Shown in pieces: positions 14,689 through 22,217 of a DNA stretch of 31,982 bases. Under the pieces are notes generated by a model. The model was not told the DNA's origin. It was given only the letters and a program-made list of their open reading frames with translations, and made no database searches. Every line of letters begins with the position of its first letter. Within the stretch, counting starts at the first letter, position 1. The stretch lies in the IMG/VR virus record IMGVR_UViG_3300031977_000676, positions 1-31,982 of that record; one strand, given 5' to 3'. This DNA comes from a virus. A program made the position numbers and the translations under genes.

Positions 14689-15131
14689 TATGACCCTGCC
14701 ATGAATTTTCTCCAATCGATTGTATTCTTAATCGTTTGGTGTCTCCAAGTGATATTTTGCATACACTCTTTGAGATAATCTATCGTTACTTTTAAATACT
14801 CAATCTTTGCATTGAGTTCTTGTATATCTTTATCTGAGTTATAGAAGATTTGTAAATCAGTTTTCATAATTTTCAATCCGTCTAAAGGGTCGTCTGACCA
14901 ACCCAACTCTTTGATTTGTTCTTGAGACATTTTTCCGTTATACCACAACCACTTATCCTTTAGAAGTGTATCATATTTGTATTGGTATTGTTTCATAACA
15001 AGTATCTTACTGGATAGTAAGTCTTGGTATTTTGCATGGAGTTTAGGTATTTCTAAAGACGATTTATCTAGTTCGATATCGTCTATCTCACAATCCTTTT
15101 CCCACTGGCTCTTAATTTCATCTAATGTCAT
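14688..15131 (-). CDS. uvsY: UvsY recombination mediator
   Basis: 147 residues (T4 UvsY has 137). It is almost all helical, with the N-terminal MTLDEIKSQWEKD and the C-terminal WRKFMAGS corresponding to MRLEDLQEELKKD and MRAFEAGK of T4 UvsY. UvsY loads the UvsX recombinase onto gp32-coated single-stranded DNA. The start at 15131 follows an extended -10 box by eight bases, leaving hardly any leader. Synteny with uvsW two genes downstream supports the call. Confidence 0.85.
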   Translation of the reverse strand: MTLDEIKSQWEKDCEIDDIELDKSSLEIPKLHAKYQDLLSSKILVMKQYQYKYDTLLKDKWLWYNGKMSQEQIKELGWSDDPLDGLKIMKTDLQIFYNSDKDIQELNAKIEYLKVTIDYLKECMQNITWRHQTIKNTIDWRKFMAGS

Positions 15132-15139
15132 AATATACT

Positions 15140-15148
15140 ATTATACCA
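15140..15148 (-). promoter_or_regulatory. Extended -10 promoter for uvsY
   Basis: TGGTATAAT on the minus strand (15148-15140) is a TGn-extended -10 element. The -35 region is weak (TTCCTA at 17-base spacing), as expected for extended -10 or activator-dependent middle promoters, the class that serves uvsY in T4. The ATG at 15131 begins eight bases past the box, so the leader would be one or two bases. Confidence 0.55.
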
Positions 15149-15161
15149 CACTTATGGTATT

Positions 15162-15704
15162 TTAGGAAGTGGATTCTATGTCGTAATATGTAAATCTAAA
15201 TTCGACTGTAGCAACCACTGCCTCGGTCTCTGCACCACTCTGTAATTCTATACCACTAAGAGATATAGGAAATGCATCATGGAATCTAAAAAATTTATTT
15301 GGTATGTTTTTGTTAGTGTTAACCACTATTGTAATGTCTGAATATTGTGCAAGGTCGTTAGTAACGTTACTATACTCACCCGTTGCAGTCTTTTGTGTTC
15401 CAGTGAAGTTTGCATAATCAGTAGGGTCTGATACTGGAACGATTGCATTCATCCAATCATACATCTCTTTAAAGTTTGCAAGGTCTTCGTCTACTAAAAA
15501 TGATACACTTAGTGATTCGAATGACACTTTATCGCCTGGGAAAAATGCATCTAATCCCACACCAGCTGCACTGATTGTTTCAGTGAATGATAAGCCTGGG
15601 ATATTGACTGATTGAATATAGTATTCCACTGTTGGAACTTTATCAATCAGTAATCTAAAGTTATTCTTATTAAGAATAGACTTGTTAATTGCAGTTTCAG
15701 TCAA
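15162..15704 (-). CDS. gp19-like tail tube paralogue / tail completion protein (gene 3 position)
   Basis: 180 residues. NFRLLIDKVPTVEYYIQSVN, then IPGLSF, PGDKVSFESL and VSFLVDEDLANF is the strand pattern of tail-tube-type proteins of T4-like phages. It is clearly separate from the main tube protein gp19 at 21710. In related marine phages a gene in this place, between the capsid gene and uvsY, is often annotated gp3 (tail completion). I favour a tube-like end-capping or completion role. Its start overlaps the preceding 72-residue gene by eight bases. Confidence 0.65.
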   Translation of the reverse strand: MTETAINKSILNKNNFRLLIDKVPTVEYYIQSVNIPGLSFTETISAAGVGLDAFFPGDKVSFESLSVSFLVDEDLANFKEMYDWMNAIVPVSDPTDYANFTGTQKTATGEYSNVTNDLAQYSDITIVVNTNKNIPNKFFRFHDAFPISLSGIELQSGAETEAVVATVEFRFTYYDIESTS

Positions 15705-15915
15705 GTTTTAATACCCTTTTGTTTACTGAGGTGTCAAAGTAATCACCATCTCTATATTCTCTAGTGACGATTTCTTCACATAGATATCCGTCCTTTTCAT
15801 ATAGTGTAGTAATTTTTCTACTAATAATACCTTCGGTTGTTTCTTCACCTTGTGGGAATGCTTTAGTTGACCACGGCCCTTCTAAAACTTTCACTGTTCT
15901 TTCATAATCTGTCAT
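15697..15915 (-). CDS. Small hypothetical protein
   Basis: 72 residues, no recognised family. A beta-rich composition with charged turns (ISRKITTLYEKDGYLCEEIV) suggests one small sheet. It follows a late promoter at 15961 by about 45 bases, has an AGAAGAGA-type site upstream of the ATG at 15915 and overlaps the tail-tube paralogue by eight bases. Late expression with a tail gene hints at a role in tail assembly. Confidence 0.65.
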   Translation of the reverse strand: MTDYERTVKVLEGPWSTKAFPQGEETTEGIISRKITTLYEKDGYLCEEIVTREYRDGDYFDTSVNKRVLKLD

Positions 15916-15960
15916 AATTGTTCTCTTCTAAAGGGGGTGAATCATTCCACCCCACAATAC

Positions 15961-15968
15961 TATTTATA
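15961..15968 (-). promoter_or_regulatory. T4-type late promoter
   Basis: TATAAATA at 15968-15961 followed by GTATTG, just past the stop of the 71-residue gene. Initiation near 15955 gives a leader of about 40 bases before the ATG at 15915. It would drive the 72-residue gene and the gp19-like tail protein. Confidence 0.75.
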
Positions 15969-15969
15969 G

Positions 15970-16185
15970 TTACTTCTCGTTTACAAATTCGTTTAATTGT
16001 CTTGCAACTGAGATAACGTCTTCCGTTGACACAAATTGGTCACCGTAAGGTTTTCTATCATTCGGGAAGTTGTTATTGTGTTCAACAACTGCCTCGTTAT
16101 TACGATAGATATTACCTTCCAGTATACCTTGTGCTTGGTTTAGTAATTCGGCTCTGATTTCGAACCCTGATTTTCCGTTTGACAT
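15970..16185 (-). CDS. Small hypothetical protein downstream of capsid gene
   Basis: 71 residues with a helical N-terminus (GFEIRAELLNQAQGILEGNI) and C-terminus (TEDVISVARQLNEFVNEK). A very strong site, CAGGAGGAAATT, precedes the ATG at 16185. Its place after the gp23 terminator resembles small conserved genes of marine T4-like phages, but I cannot assign a function. No clear promoter was found in the gap 16186-16247; a weak CTAAATAA is the only late-box resemblance. Confidence 0.7.
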   Translation of the reverse strand: MSNGKSGFEIRAELLNQAQGILEGNIYRNNEAVVEHNNNFPNDRKPYGDQFVSTEDVISVARQLNEFVNEK

Positions 16186-16247
16186 AATTTCCTCCTGTGT
16201 GTATGTGTGTTTATGTCTGTAACTTAATGTTACCTATTATTTAGTGC

Positions 16248-16277
16248 ATAAAAAAAGGGGACTCGAAAGTCCCCTTT
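16248..16277 (-). terminator. Rho-independent terminator after gp23
   Basis: On the minus strand AAAGGGGACT pairs with AGTCCCCTTT around a TTCG loop, a ten-base perfect stem with a UUCG-type tetraloop, followed by a run of seven or more T. It begins 20 bases after the capsid stop codon and should end the structural-gene transcript. Confidence 0.92.
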
Positions 16278-16296
16278 AGTTCGAAATCTAATTCGA

Positions 16297-17592
16297 TTAC
16301 AGAATGTTTGATACTGCAAATTTTCTGTAGTATTGGTTTGTTCCTGCTGAAGCAAGTCCGTCTGCTGGTGTTGAACCAACGAAAGGATTAGATACCATTC
16401 CGTATCTTGTTTTGAAACCAATTTTTGGTTGGAATGTATTCTCACCAACTGCACGAACCATTTGTAATGGAACGTATGGGCAATAGAATAATCCAGCGTC
16501 ATAAGGATTTGAACCTCTGTAACCAACTGTTAAGTAGTCTGAAGACGCATATGGGTCAACGTATACTTTAACTCTTCCGTTTAATACACCAGCAAAAGTA
16601 TTACCTGTGTCGTCAACGTTTAAGTTGGTTGAAAGAGCAGGTGCGTAATCTAATACACCAGCCATTGATAGTGCTGAAGCAACATCAGAAGAACAAAGAA
16701 TAAAGTTTCCTTTTCCTCTTCTTGTTTCTTTAGCAATAACATTTGATTCTCTTTCGATTTGGAACAATAGTCCTTTGAACTTTTCTACAGACCATCTACC
16801 GTTAGCATCAACGTCCAAGTTGAAAGTACCAGCAACAGCTGTAGCAGCTGCACCTGTTTTCGCTTGGTTGTTAACACTTCTCACAACTTCCCTGTTTATT
16901 TCAGCAAGGATTTCTGATGATAGAATGTTTGCAAGTTCTGATTCTGCATCAAGACCGTGGATTGCTTTGAGGTCTTGTGCTAATTCTAATGAATATTCCG
17001 CTTTAAGTGCTCTTGACTTTGCTGTCACTGTAGCTTTCTCGATTGAGAATGCCATTTCAGCAAAATGGTTTCCAGCACCATCACCTAGTGATTCTGCTGA
17101 AGCTGTAGACATACCCGCAGAAGTCTGTGACGCATAAGAACCATTGAATGGGTCTCCTGAGTGGTCGCTTCCTACTGAAGTTGATGTTGTTTGAGCAGAT
17201 GCTGAGTAATCAGTTCTAGCTTCGTTATGTAAAGCTTCTGATGTATTCAGTCTATCAGCGTCAACGTCATCGTTATATCTTGCTTTCATAGCAAATATAA
17301 GTCCAGTTGGGCCGGTCATTGGTTGAACACCGCAAATGTCGTATGCAACGAGATTTGGCATGGCACGTCTTACTAATGAAATCAAGATTGGATCCCAGTT
17401 AGAAATACCTGTACCTGTGGAATTTAAAGGTGCTGCTTCTGCAAGAGTAGCTCTGTCTTCGTTTAGAGCTTTTTCTTGGTTTTCAAGGATAACAGCTGTG
17501 ACTGCACGTTTGTAGTTATCTTCGATTTTTGGTAAATCGGAGTGTTCTAGAATCGGCGACCACTTATCTTGTAAGTTTTCTGATAAAAACAT
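16297..17592 (-). CDS. 23: gp23 major capsid protein
   Basis: 431 residues, shorter than T4 gp23 (521) as is usual in marine relatives. The N-terminus (MFLSENLQDKWSPILEH) is a prohead targeting region, and TLAE at 49-52 followed by AAPLN matches the gp21 protease rule (hydrophobic-x-Glu), so maturation probably cuts after E52. ISNWDPILISLVRRAMPN is a strongly conserved capsid segment. AAAGGAGA precedes the ATG. The only GATC of the window lies in the codons of its WDP motif. The gene is closed by the terminator at 16248-16277. Confidence 0.95.
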   Translation of the reverse strand: MFLSENLQDKWSPILEHSDLPKIEDNYKRAVTAVILENQEKALNEDRATLAEAAPLNSTGTGISNWDPILISLVRRAMPNLVAYDICGVQPMTGPTGLIFAMKARYNDDVDADRLNTSEALHNEARTDYSASAQTTSTSVGSDHSGDPFNGSYASQTSAGMSTASAESLGDGAGNHFAEMAFSIEKATVTAKSRALKAEYSLELAQDLKAIHGLDAESELANILSSEILAEINREVVRSVNNQAKTGAAATAVAGTFNLDVDANGRWSVEKFKGLLFQIERESNVIAKETRRGKGNFILCSSDVASALSMAGVLDYAPALSTNLNVDDTGNTFAGVLNGRVKVYVDPYASSDYLTVGYRGSNPYDAGLFYCPYVPLQMVRAVGENTFQPKIGFKTRYGMVSNPFVGSTPADGLASAGTNQYYRKFAVSNIL

Positions 17593-17612
17593 TGTTTTTA
17601 TTCTCCTTTAAA

Positions 17613-18965
17613 TTAACCTAATGGTTTAAGTTTTGATAATGCCTCTGAATATCTAGCAATTGAAGGGTCTAAAACAGGTTCTTTATCTTCTGATATTTCA
17701 CCAGTTCCTTCTTCAATTATAGTGTCTTCAGAGATGGACTCACCTTCAACTGGGAAGTAAGCTTCTTTGATTTCTTGTACTTTCTCTTGAAAGTCTTCGA
17801 TATCTTTAAAGTCTACACCATTTGATAATGATTCCATTTTCTCTTTTTGTGATTCAGATAAGTCTTTGCAGGCTTCTCTTATCACGTTACTTCTCTTAAG
17901 TTGGTCGTTTTCTTCAACAATTTCCATGTTTTTAGACACTTCACTGTCAAGTTTTTCTTCCATCTCATCGAGACGATTTGCGAGTTCATCGATAACGTTA
18001 TACTTATCTTCAGGAACGTCAACATAGTGTTCTACGAACAATGTTTTTAATCCTTCGATAAAGTTTTCAGTCATCTCAGACCTCAAACCTCTTTCTATAG
18101 CAAGTTCGTTTTCTTTCGTCCACTCGTCTGCACAATAAGTAAGATACTTGTCAACTGCTTCCGCAAGGTCACCTTTAACTTTCTCTACTGAGGTTTTTAA
18201 TTCTTCTGAGTATTGAGACTCAAGTTGTTCTTTAATTTCTGTAACTTTTGATGTTACAGCTGCTTTGAAGATTGTTTTAGCTTTTTCTTGATTTTCTTCT
18301 GAAAGGTCAAGTGCTTCTGAGATTGCAGATAGGTCGTCTTCTACTTCTATCTCGACTAATGAAGATTCTAGAGCTGCAGAAGTTTCCTCGTCAACAGATT
18401 CTTCTTTGACTTCTTCTTCGTGTTCTTCTTCTTCTTCGTCTTCATACTTCTCAGCAAACTTAGCAACTTGTGCTTCGTCCATTGATTTAAGTGTTTCAAC
18501 GATTTTTCTAGCGACTTCTGCTTTTGTCAAGGTTTCGTCAACTTCGTCTTCTGATATTTCACCAAAAGTTTTTTGAAGTTCTTCTTTAGTCATTTCCTTC
18601 ATATTGTTGACGATAGCTTTAATGTTCTCCATTTTAGATGTTGTAGCAACATCTTTCTTAGAATCTTCTTCACCTTCTTTGATTTTTTCCATCTTTTCAG
18701 GTTTGTCTGCACCTTTCTTCTGAGCGTCACCTTCGTTAGAAGGAGCTTTCTCAGCAGCTTTTACTGATGCAACAGCTTTGTCAACAGGATTTTCTTCAGG
18801 TTTGACGACATCACCCTTTCCGCTTTCGATTTTCTCAGCGTCGGATGACCCTTGTTTTACTGGCTTCTTGTCACCATCTTCTGCTTTAGCGTTAGGCTGT
18901 TGACCTTCCTCTAATGCATCTACAGTTTCTTCAACTGTATCTAGGTTTGTTTCTAACTCTGCCAT
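17613..18965 (-). CDS. 22: gp22 prohead scaffold core protein
   Basis: 450 residues, far longer than T4 gp22 (269). Assigned by position between protease and capsid and by composition: very acidic, Lys/Glu-rich, low complexity N-terminus (about 1-110), acidic tract near 170-195, and long predicted coiled coils over the remainder. The scaffold is assembled inside the prohead and then cut up by gp21; several Leu/Ile-x-Glu sites are present. The ATG follows CAGGAGA and a late promoter at 18994-19001. Confidence 0.88.
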   Translation of the reverse strand: MAELETNLDTVEETVDALEEGQQPNAKAEDGDKKPVKQGSSDAEKIESGKGDVVKPEENPVDKAVASVKAAEKAPSNEGDAQKKGADKPEKMEKIKEGEEDSKKDVATTSKMENIKAIVNNMKEMTKEELQKTFGEISEDEVDETLTKAEVARKIVETLKSMDEAQVAKFAEKYEDEEEEEHEEEVKEESVDEETSAALESSLVEIEVEDDLSAISEALDLSEENQEKAKTIFKAAVTSKVTEIKEQLESQYSEELKTSVEKVKGDLAEAVDKYLTYCADEWTKENELAIERGLRSEMTENFIEGLKTLFVEHYVDVPEDKYNVIDELANRLDEMEEKLDSEVSKNMEIVEENDQLKRSNVIREACKDLSESQKEKMESLSNGVDFKDIEDFQEKVQEIKEAYFPVEGESISEDTIIEEGTGEISEDKEPVLDPSIARYSEALSKLKPLG

Positions 18966-18993
18966 GTTTTTCTCCTGTTTGAGTTTACTTTTT

Positions 18994-19001
18994 TATTTAT
19001 A
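18994..19001 (-). promoter_or_regulatory. T4-type late promoter for genes 22 and 23
   Basis: TATAAATA at 19001-18994, three bases past the gp21 stop codon, followed by AAAAAGTAAAC. Initiation near 18988 leaves a leader of about 23 bases with AGGAGA. The downstream AAGTAAAC-like stretch is shared with the gp18 late promoter. Confidence 0.75.
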
Positions 19002-19003
19002 TG

Positions 19004-19657
19004 TTAGAGACTCTCAACGAACCTCTTCCATTGTCTAATTGTGACTTCTTCCAACTTATTTGACTTCGCAGACCGTATTTCGTCCCGCATTTGGTCAAAT
19101 TGTCTTGCAGTAAGTAATCCGTTCTCATATACCCACTCTGTACCTTCCATAATTCCGTTAACGAAAGCTTCAGGTGCAGAAGGGTCTGCAACGATATCAC
19201 CTGCTGTTGCAAGTTGAAAGTCATCTTTTACATATTGAGCACCACCTTTCTGTTCTAGTGAACCAAGTCCACGAGATGATACTCCCAATTTAGCACCGTC
19301 ATCGATTAAATTTCTTACGATTTGACCGTTTGGTGTGCTTAAAATCTTTGCACGTCCCACATAATTGTTACCATCTTCTTCTAATTTGGTAATCATATGA
19401 GACACTTTGTCTAAATTGATAGTCGGCCCTTCGGGGTGTCCTAACTCACCGAATGCTCTATCCTTTTCAACGAATTCTTTTACGTAACGTTTTACTTCTT
19501 TCTGCATAACCTCTTTAGGATATACTCTTCCGTTACGGTTTTTAATTTCGGATTGCATAAAAATACCTTCAATAAAGTATTCTTTTTGTCCTTTTTCGTT
19601 CTCCTCTATAATTACTGGAGAAACACTGTAGTCATTAAACTCTGATATTAATTTCAT
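19004..19657 (-). CDS. 21: gp21 prohead core protease
   Basis: 217 residues (T4 gp21 has 212). The family motifs are intact: GELGHP with catalytic H74 and GVSSRGLGS (125-133) with the nucleophile Ser. It cuts the scaffold, gp23 and other head proteins after Leu/Ile-x-Glu during maturation. GAGGAAA lies upstream of the ATG, and the gene overlaps the end of the gp68-position gene by 23 bases. Confidence 0.94.
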   Translation of the reverse strand: MKLISEFNDYSVSPVIIEENEKGQKEYFIEGIFMQSEIKNRNGRVYPKEVMQKEVKRYVKEFVEKDRAFGELGHPEGPTINLDKVSHMITKLEEDGNNYVGRAKILSTPNGQIVRNLIDDGAKLGVSSRGLGSLEQKGGAQYVKDDFQLATAGDIVADPSAPEAFVNGIMEGTEWVYENGLLTARQFDQMRDEIRSAKSNKLEEVTIRQWKRFVESL

Positions 19658-19940
19658 TGAAAATTTCCTCTATGTCTATATTTTCTTCTTCTGACATTTG
19701 TTTTATGACACTCTTCATGGATTTCATTTCCGTCTCTGCAGATTTTAAATCCTTGTATGTTGCACCTCCGAAGTCCTGTCCATCTACGTATACATGAACT
19801 TTACCCCTATACTCGGTGTAAGTAATCTTAATATTCTTACCACCAATCTTTACAACATCAGATTTCAGTTCTTTGTGTCCACGAGGTAATTTAAACTTTG
19901 CCTCGTTTAACTCAACACTGATTTCTGCAAACGATTTCAT
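19635..19940 (-). CDS. 68: Prohead core protein, gene 68 position
   Basis: 101 residues between gp67 and gp21, exactly the T4 position of gene 68. I infer the function from position; direct similarity to T4 gp68 is not evident to me. The N-terminus MKSFAEISVELNEAKFKLP could be a head-targeting sequence like the MKSFSEV start of the 435-residue late protein. The middle is beta-rich (KIGGKNIKITYTEYRGKVHV) and the end helical and acidic. Its ATG overlaps the gp67 stop. Confidence 0.65.
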   Translation of the reverse strand: MKSFAEISVELNEAKFKLPRGHKELKSDVVKIGGKNIKITYTEYRGKVHVYVDGQDFGGATYKDLKSAETEMKSMKSVIKQMSEEENIDIEEIFNEINIRV

Positions 19941-20125
19941 TACTGAGCTTCACCTGTCGGTTCATCTTGAGATTTATCCATCCAATCTACTTGCATTTCG
20001 ACTCTTTTCATGTCGATTGCTTCTGCAGATTTTTGTTTGATTCCGTCAAAGACTTGGTCTTTTGCAGTATCTAACTTACCTGCTTCAATTGAATTGACTA
20101 TTTCTTTTGCAATTTCACTACTCAT
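19940..20125 (-). CDS. 67: gp67-like prohead core protein
   Basis: 61 residues, with EIVNSIEAGKLDTAKDQVFD resembling the helical start of T4 gp67 (a short helix-Gly/Asn-helix unit) and position right after the portal gene. T4 gp67 is a small internal core protein needed for correct head shape and is cleaved by gp21. The T4 protein has a long acidic tail that is mostly missing here. GGAGGATTTT precedes the ATG. Confidence 0.75.
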   Translation of the reverse strand: MSSEIAKEIVNSIEAGKLDTAKDQVFDGIKQKSAEAIDMKRVEMQVDWMDKSQDEPTGEAQ

Positions 20126-20128
20126 TTA

Positions 20129-21664
20129 TTAAAATCCTCCGAAGTCATCTTCGCCTTTTTCATCTGATTGTCCCTCTCCTTCTTTGGAGATTTGTTTATC
20201 AATTAATTTAATGTCTTCTTCCGTCTGTCTTAGAATGTATTTTCTAACATATTCTTTAGAAAAATACTCCCCAACATAGTCGGAAATATTTGAGAGAGTA
20301 TCTAATCTCTCTCTTATTATCTCTGCATCTTTCAACTCTGTAAAGTGGTTGTCCGTTGCAAAGTCGTACTGAAGAAAGTCTTTGATTTCATCAAATTCGT
20401 CTCCAGTTGTGATTTCCTTAAGAACTAATTGTGTCTTAAGAATATCTGTAAAAACTCTTGCAAACTTCTTCTGAAGTCTGTTTGTGAACTTATTAAATTT
20501 AAGTTCGTCTCTAGAAATTTCAGACGCACGACCCATATTGAATCCATTGTCTGCTTCCATTCTAGAGGCAGGAACATTTAGTGATTGATATAGTTTCTTC
20601 TTAAAGTATTCTATATCTGCAATATCATCTAAATTCTGTCCGCCTGGAAGTGTAGTAATCTCTGTTCCTCTACCACCTTCTCTTCTAGGTAACCAAAAAT
20701 CTTCCAACATACTCATATGTTTTCTATCGTCTTTGATTTCACCTGTATCTGCATTATAAACCAATTTGTTTTTGTATCGGTTCATAACGTCTGCAAGATA
20801 CTGTTCTGCCTTTGCTTTTGGAAGGTTACCTACGTCAATGTAGAATATCCTTCTTTCGGGAGCTCTTGATATCCTATAGATAACAAGTGCATCTTCCAAC
20901 ATTGCTAACTGATTTGCAGTCTTCAATGCTTTGTGCAGATACCCGATAACTACATTTTTAGTGTAGTCAAGTAAACCCGAAGTTGTATATGTTACAGCTT
21001 CAGGTGCAATTTTAACTGTCGTCCCTTCGGTCGCAGTAGATTTATCGAATCCTCTGTCGTTAAACATAAAGAATTCTTCAACCCTTTTAATTCTATCTAT
21101 CTTAGTCTTAGGGTCTTTTTCCTTTTCAATATTTCTAACCTTCTTAATTTTAATCGGGTCAATATTTCTTAGGTCTACTAATCCTAACTTAGGTCGTTTA
21201 CTATCAACAACCTTATGGAAGTATATCCTTCCATCTACGTACCATTTTCTGAATAATTCATGAGAGTTCTGATTGAACTTCATTAGAGATAAGATGTGAT
21301 TAAACTCTTCTTGTATCTTCGATTTGATACTGTCAGAGAGTTTTACATCTCTGAGGTCAAGGGTCACTATCTTATCTGATGTGTCAGAAGTGATACACTC
21401 ATTGACTATATCTTCGATTGCCGAATCACACTCGGGAACCAAAGAGGTTTCTCGGTATCTACGAATGAGTTCTGCCTCATTCTTGACACCACCTTCCATA
21501 TCGACATACGACCCATAGGCTGCACCCGATACGAAACCACTTTGTTGTTCAATGACGGGAGTCCCGTCATCGTCAACTGGTGGGACAAAGGACTTTTGAT
21601 TCTTGTCCTCTGTCGTTCTTAAATCGTCTTTCTTACGATTTATTTCAAAACCTAAAATTTCCAT
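20129..21664 (-). CDS. 20: gp20 portal vertex protein
   Basis: 511 residues (T4 gp20 has 524). Conserved segments include RISRAPERRIFYIDVGNLP (about 264-282) and the stretch WLPRREGGRGTEITTLPGGQ with NVPASRM after it, both hallmarks of T4-type portals. The portal forms the dodecameric DNA channel and nucleates prohead assembly. There is no ribosome binding site; the late box TATAAATA is five bases upstream of the ATG at 21664, predicting a leaderless message unless read-through from gp19 also contributes. Confidence 0.95.
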   Translation of the reverse strand: MEILGFEINRKKDDLRTTEDKNQKSFVPPVDDDGTPVIEQQSGFVSGAAYGSYVDMEGGVKNEAELIRRYRETSLVPECDSAIEDIVNECITSDTSDKIVTLDLRDVKLSDSIKSKIQEEFNHILSLMKFNQNSHELFRKWYVDGRIYFHKVVDSKRPKLGLVDLRNIDPIKIKKVRNIEKEKDPKTKIDRIKRVEEFFMFNDRGFDKSTATEGTTVKIAPEAVTYTTSGLLDYTKNVVIGYLHKALKTANQLAMLEDALVIYRISRAPERRIFYIDVGNLPKAKAEQYLADVMNRYKNKLVYNADTGEIKDDRKHMSMLEDFWLPRREGGRGTEITTLPGGQNLDDIADIEYFKKKLYQSLNVPASRMEADNGFNMGRASEISRDELKFNKFTNRLQKKFARVFTDILKTQLVLKEITTGDEFDEIKDFLQYDFATDNHFTELKDAEIIRERLDTLSNISDYVGEYFSKEYVRKYILRQTEEDIKLIDKQISKEGEGQSDEKGEDDFGGF

Positions 21665-21669
21665 ACTAA

Positions 21670-21677
21670 TATTTATA
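21670..21677 (-). promoter_or_regulatory. T4-type late promoter, five bases from the gp20 ATG
   Basis: TATAAATA at 21677-21670, then TTAGT and the ATG at 21664. The geometry is identical to the promoters at 7491 and 29279 and puts the expected first transcribed base on the ATG. Confidence 0.8.
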
Positions 21678-21709
21678 CCACATTATAGTGGTCTTTTTCA
21701 CGGTAAACG

Positions 21710-22207
21710 TTATTGAACTCTTTCCCAGTGAGAAAAAGTAAAGTCAACTGTAAATTCCTCAAGTGCATCAACTGTATCGTAAGATAGTTCGATTGCACCT
21801 ATATTTTTAGGGAACATGTTGAAAAACTCGTATCTCGCAAGGACAGAATCATCTTTGTTTAATTGTTCTACAAAGGCTCTAGAAATAAGATAGTCTGTAG
21901 AGGTTGAACCTTCTCCACTATCCATAGCTTGAATCTCTTCTTGCCATGCTTCTAGACCACTTCTTACTGAGAACTCAACATCGTTGATTACTGTAATCTG
22001 CCAATCTTCGAATGTTCTCTCACCAGCAAGTTTAAGATTGTGTCCTCTGAAAGGAACTACAACTTCTCCTAAAGTTCCTGCTGGGATATTAGCAGCTTTA
22101 CATAAGAACTCAATCTTATTACCAGCTCTTGGTATAAAAACTTTAAATCGGTTAGCACGTGGGCCTCCACCGATAAGTTGTGCTTTAAATTGGTCTATAG
22201 TTGCCAT
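21710..22207 (-). CDS. 19: gp19 tail tube protein
   Basis: 165 residues (T4 gp19 has 163), directly after the sheath gene as in T4. NRFKVFIPRAGNKIEFLCKA, then IPAGTLGEV, PFRGHNLKLAGERTFEDW and the C-terminal EFTVDFTFSHWERV follow the family pattern. It polymerises into the inner tube of the contractile tail. AAGGAGAAAT precedes the ATG at 22207. Confidence 0.93.
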   Translation of the reverse strand: MATIDQFKAQLIGGGPRANRFKVFIPRAGNKIEFLCKAANIPAGTLGEVVVPFRGHNLKLAGERTFEDWQITVINDVEFSVRSGLEAWQEEIQAMDSGEGSTSTDYLISRAFVEQLNKDDSVLARYEFFNMFPKNIGAIELSYDTVDALEEFTVDFTFSHWERVQ

Positions 22208-22217
22208 TTATTTCTCC

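Noticed and set aside
16208-16233. GTAAC-TTAAT-GTTAC dyad upstream of the 71-residue gene
   Set aside because: A five-base stem in AT-rich sequence with no further support as operator or terminator.
18573-18767. Plus-strand Phe-rich open frame opposite gp22
   Set aside because: It mirrors the Lys/Glu-rich scaffold codons. All genes with support lie on the minus strand.
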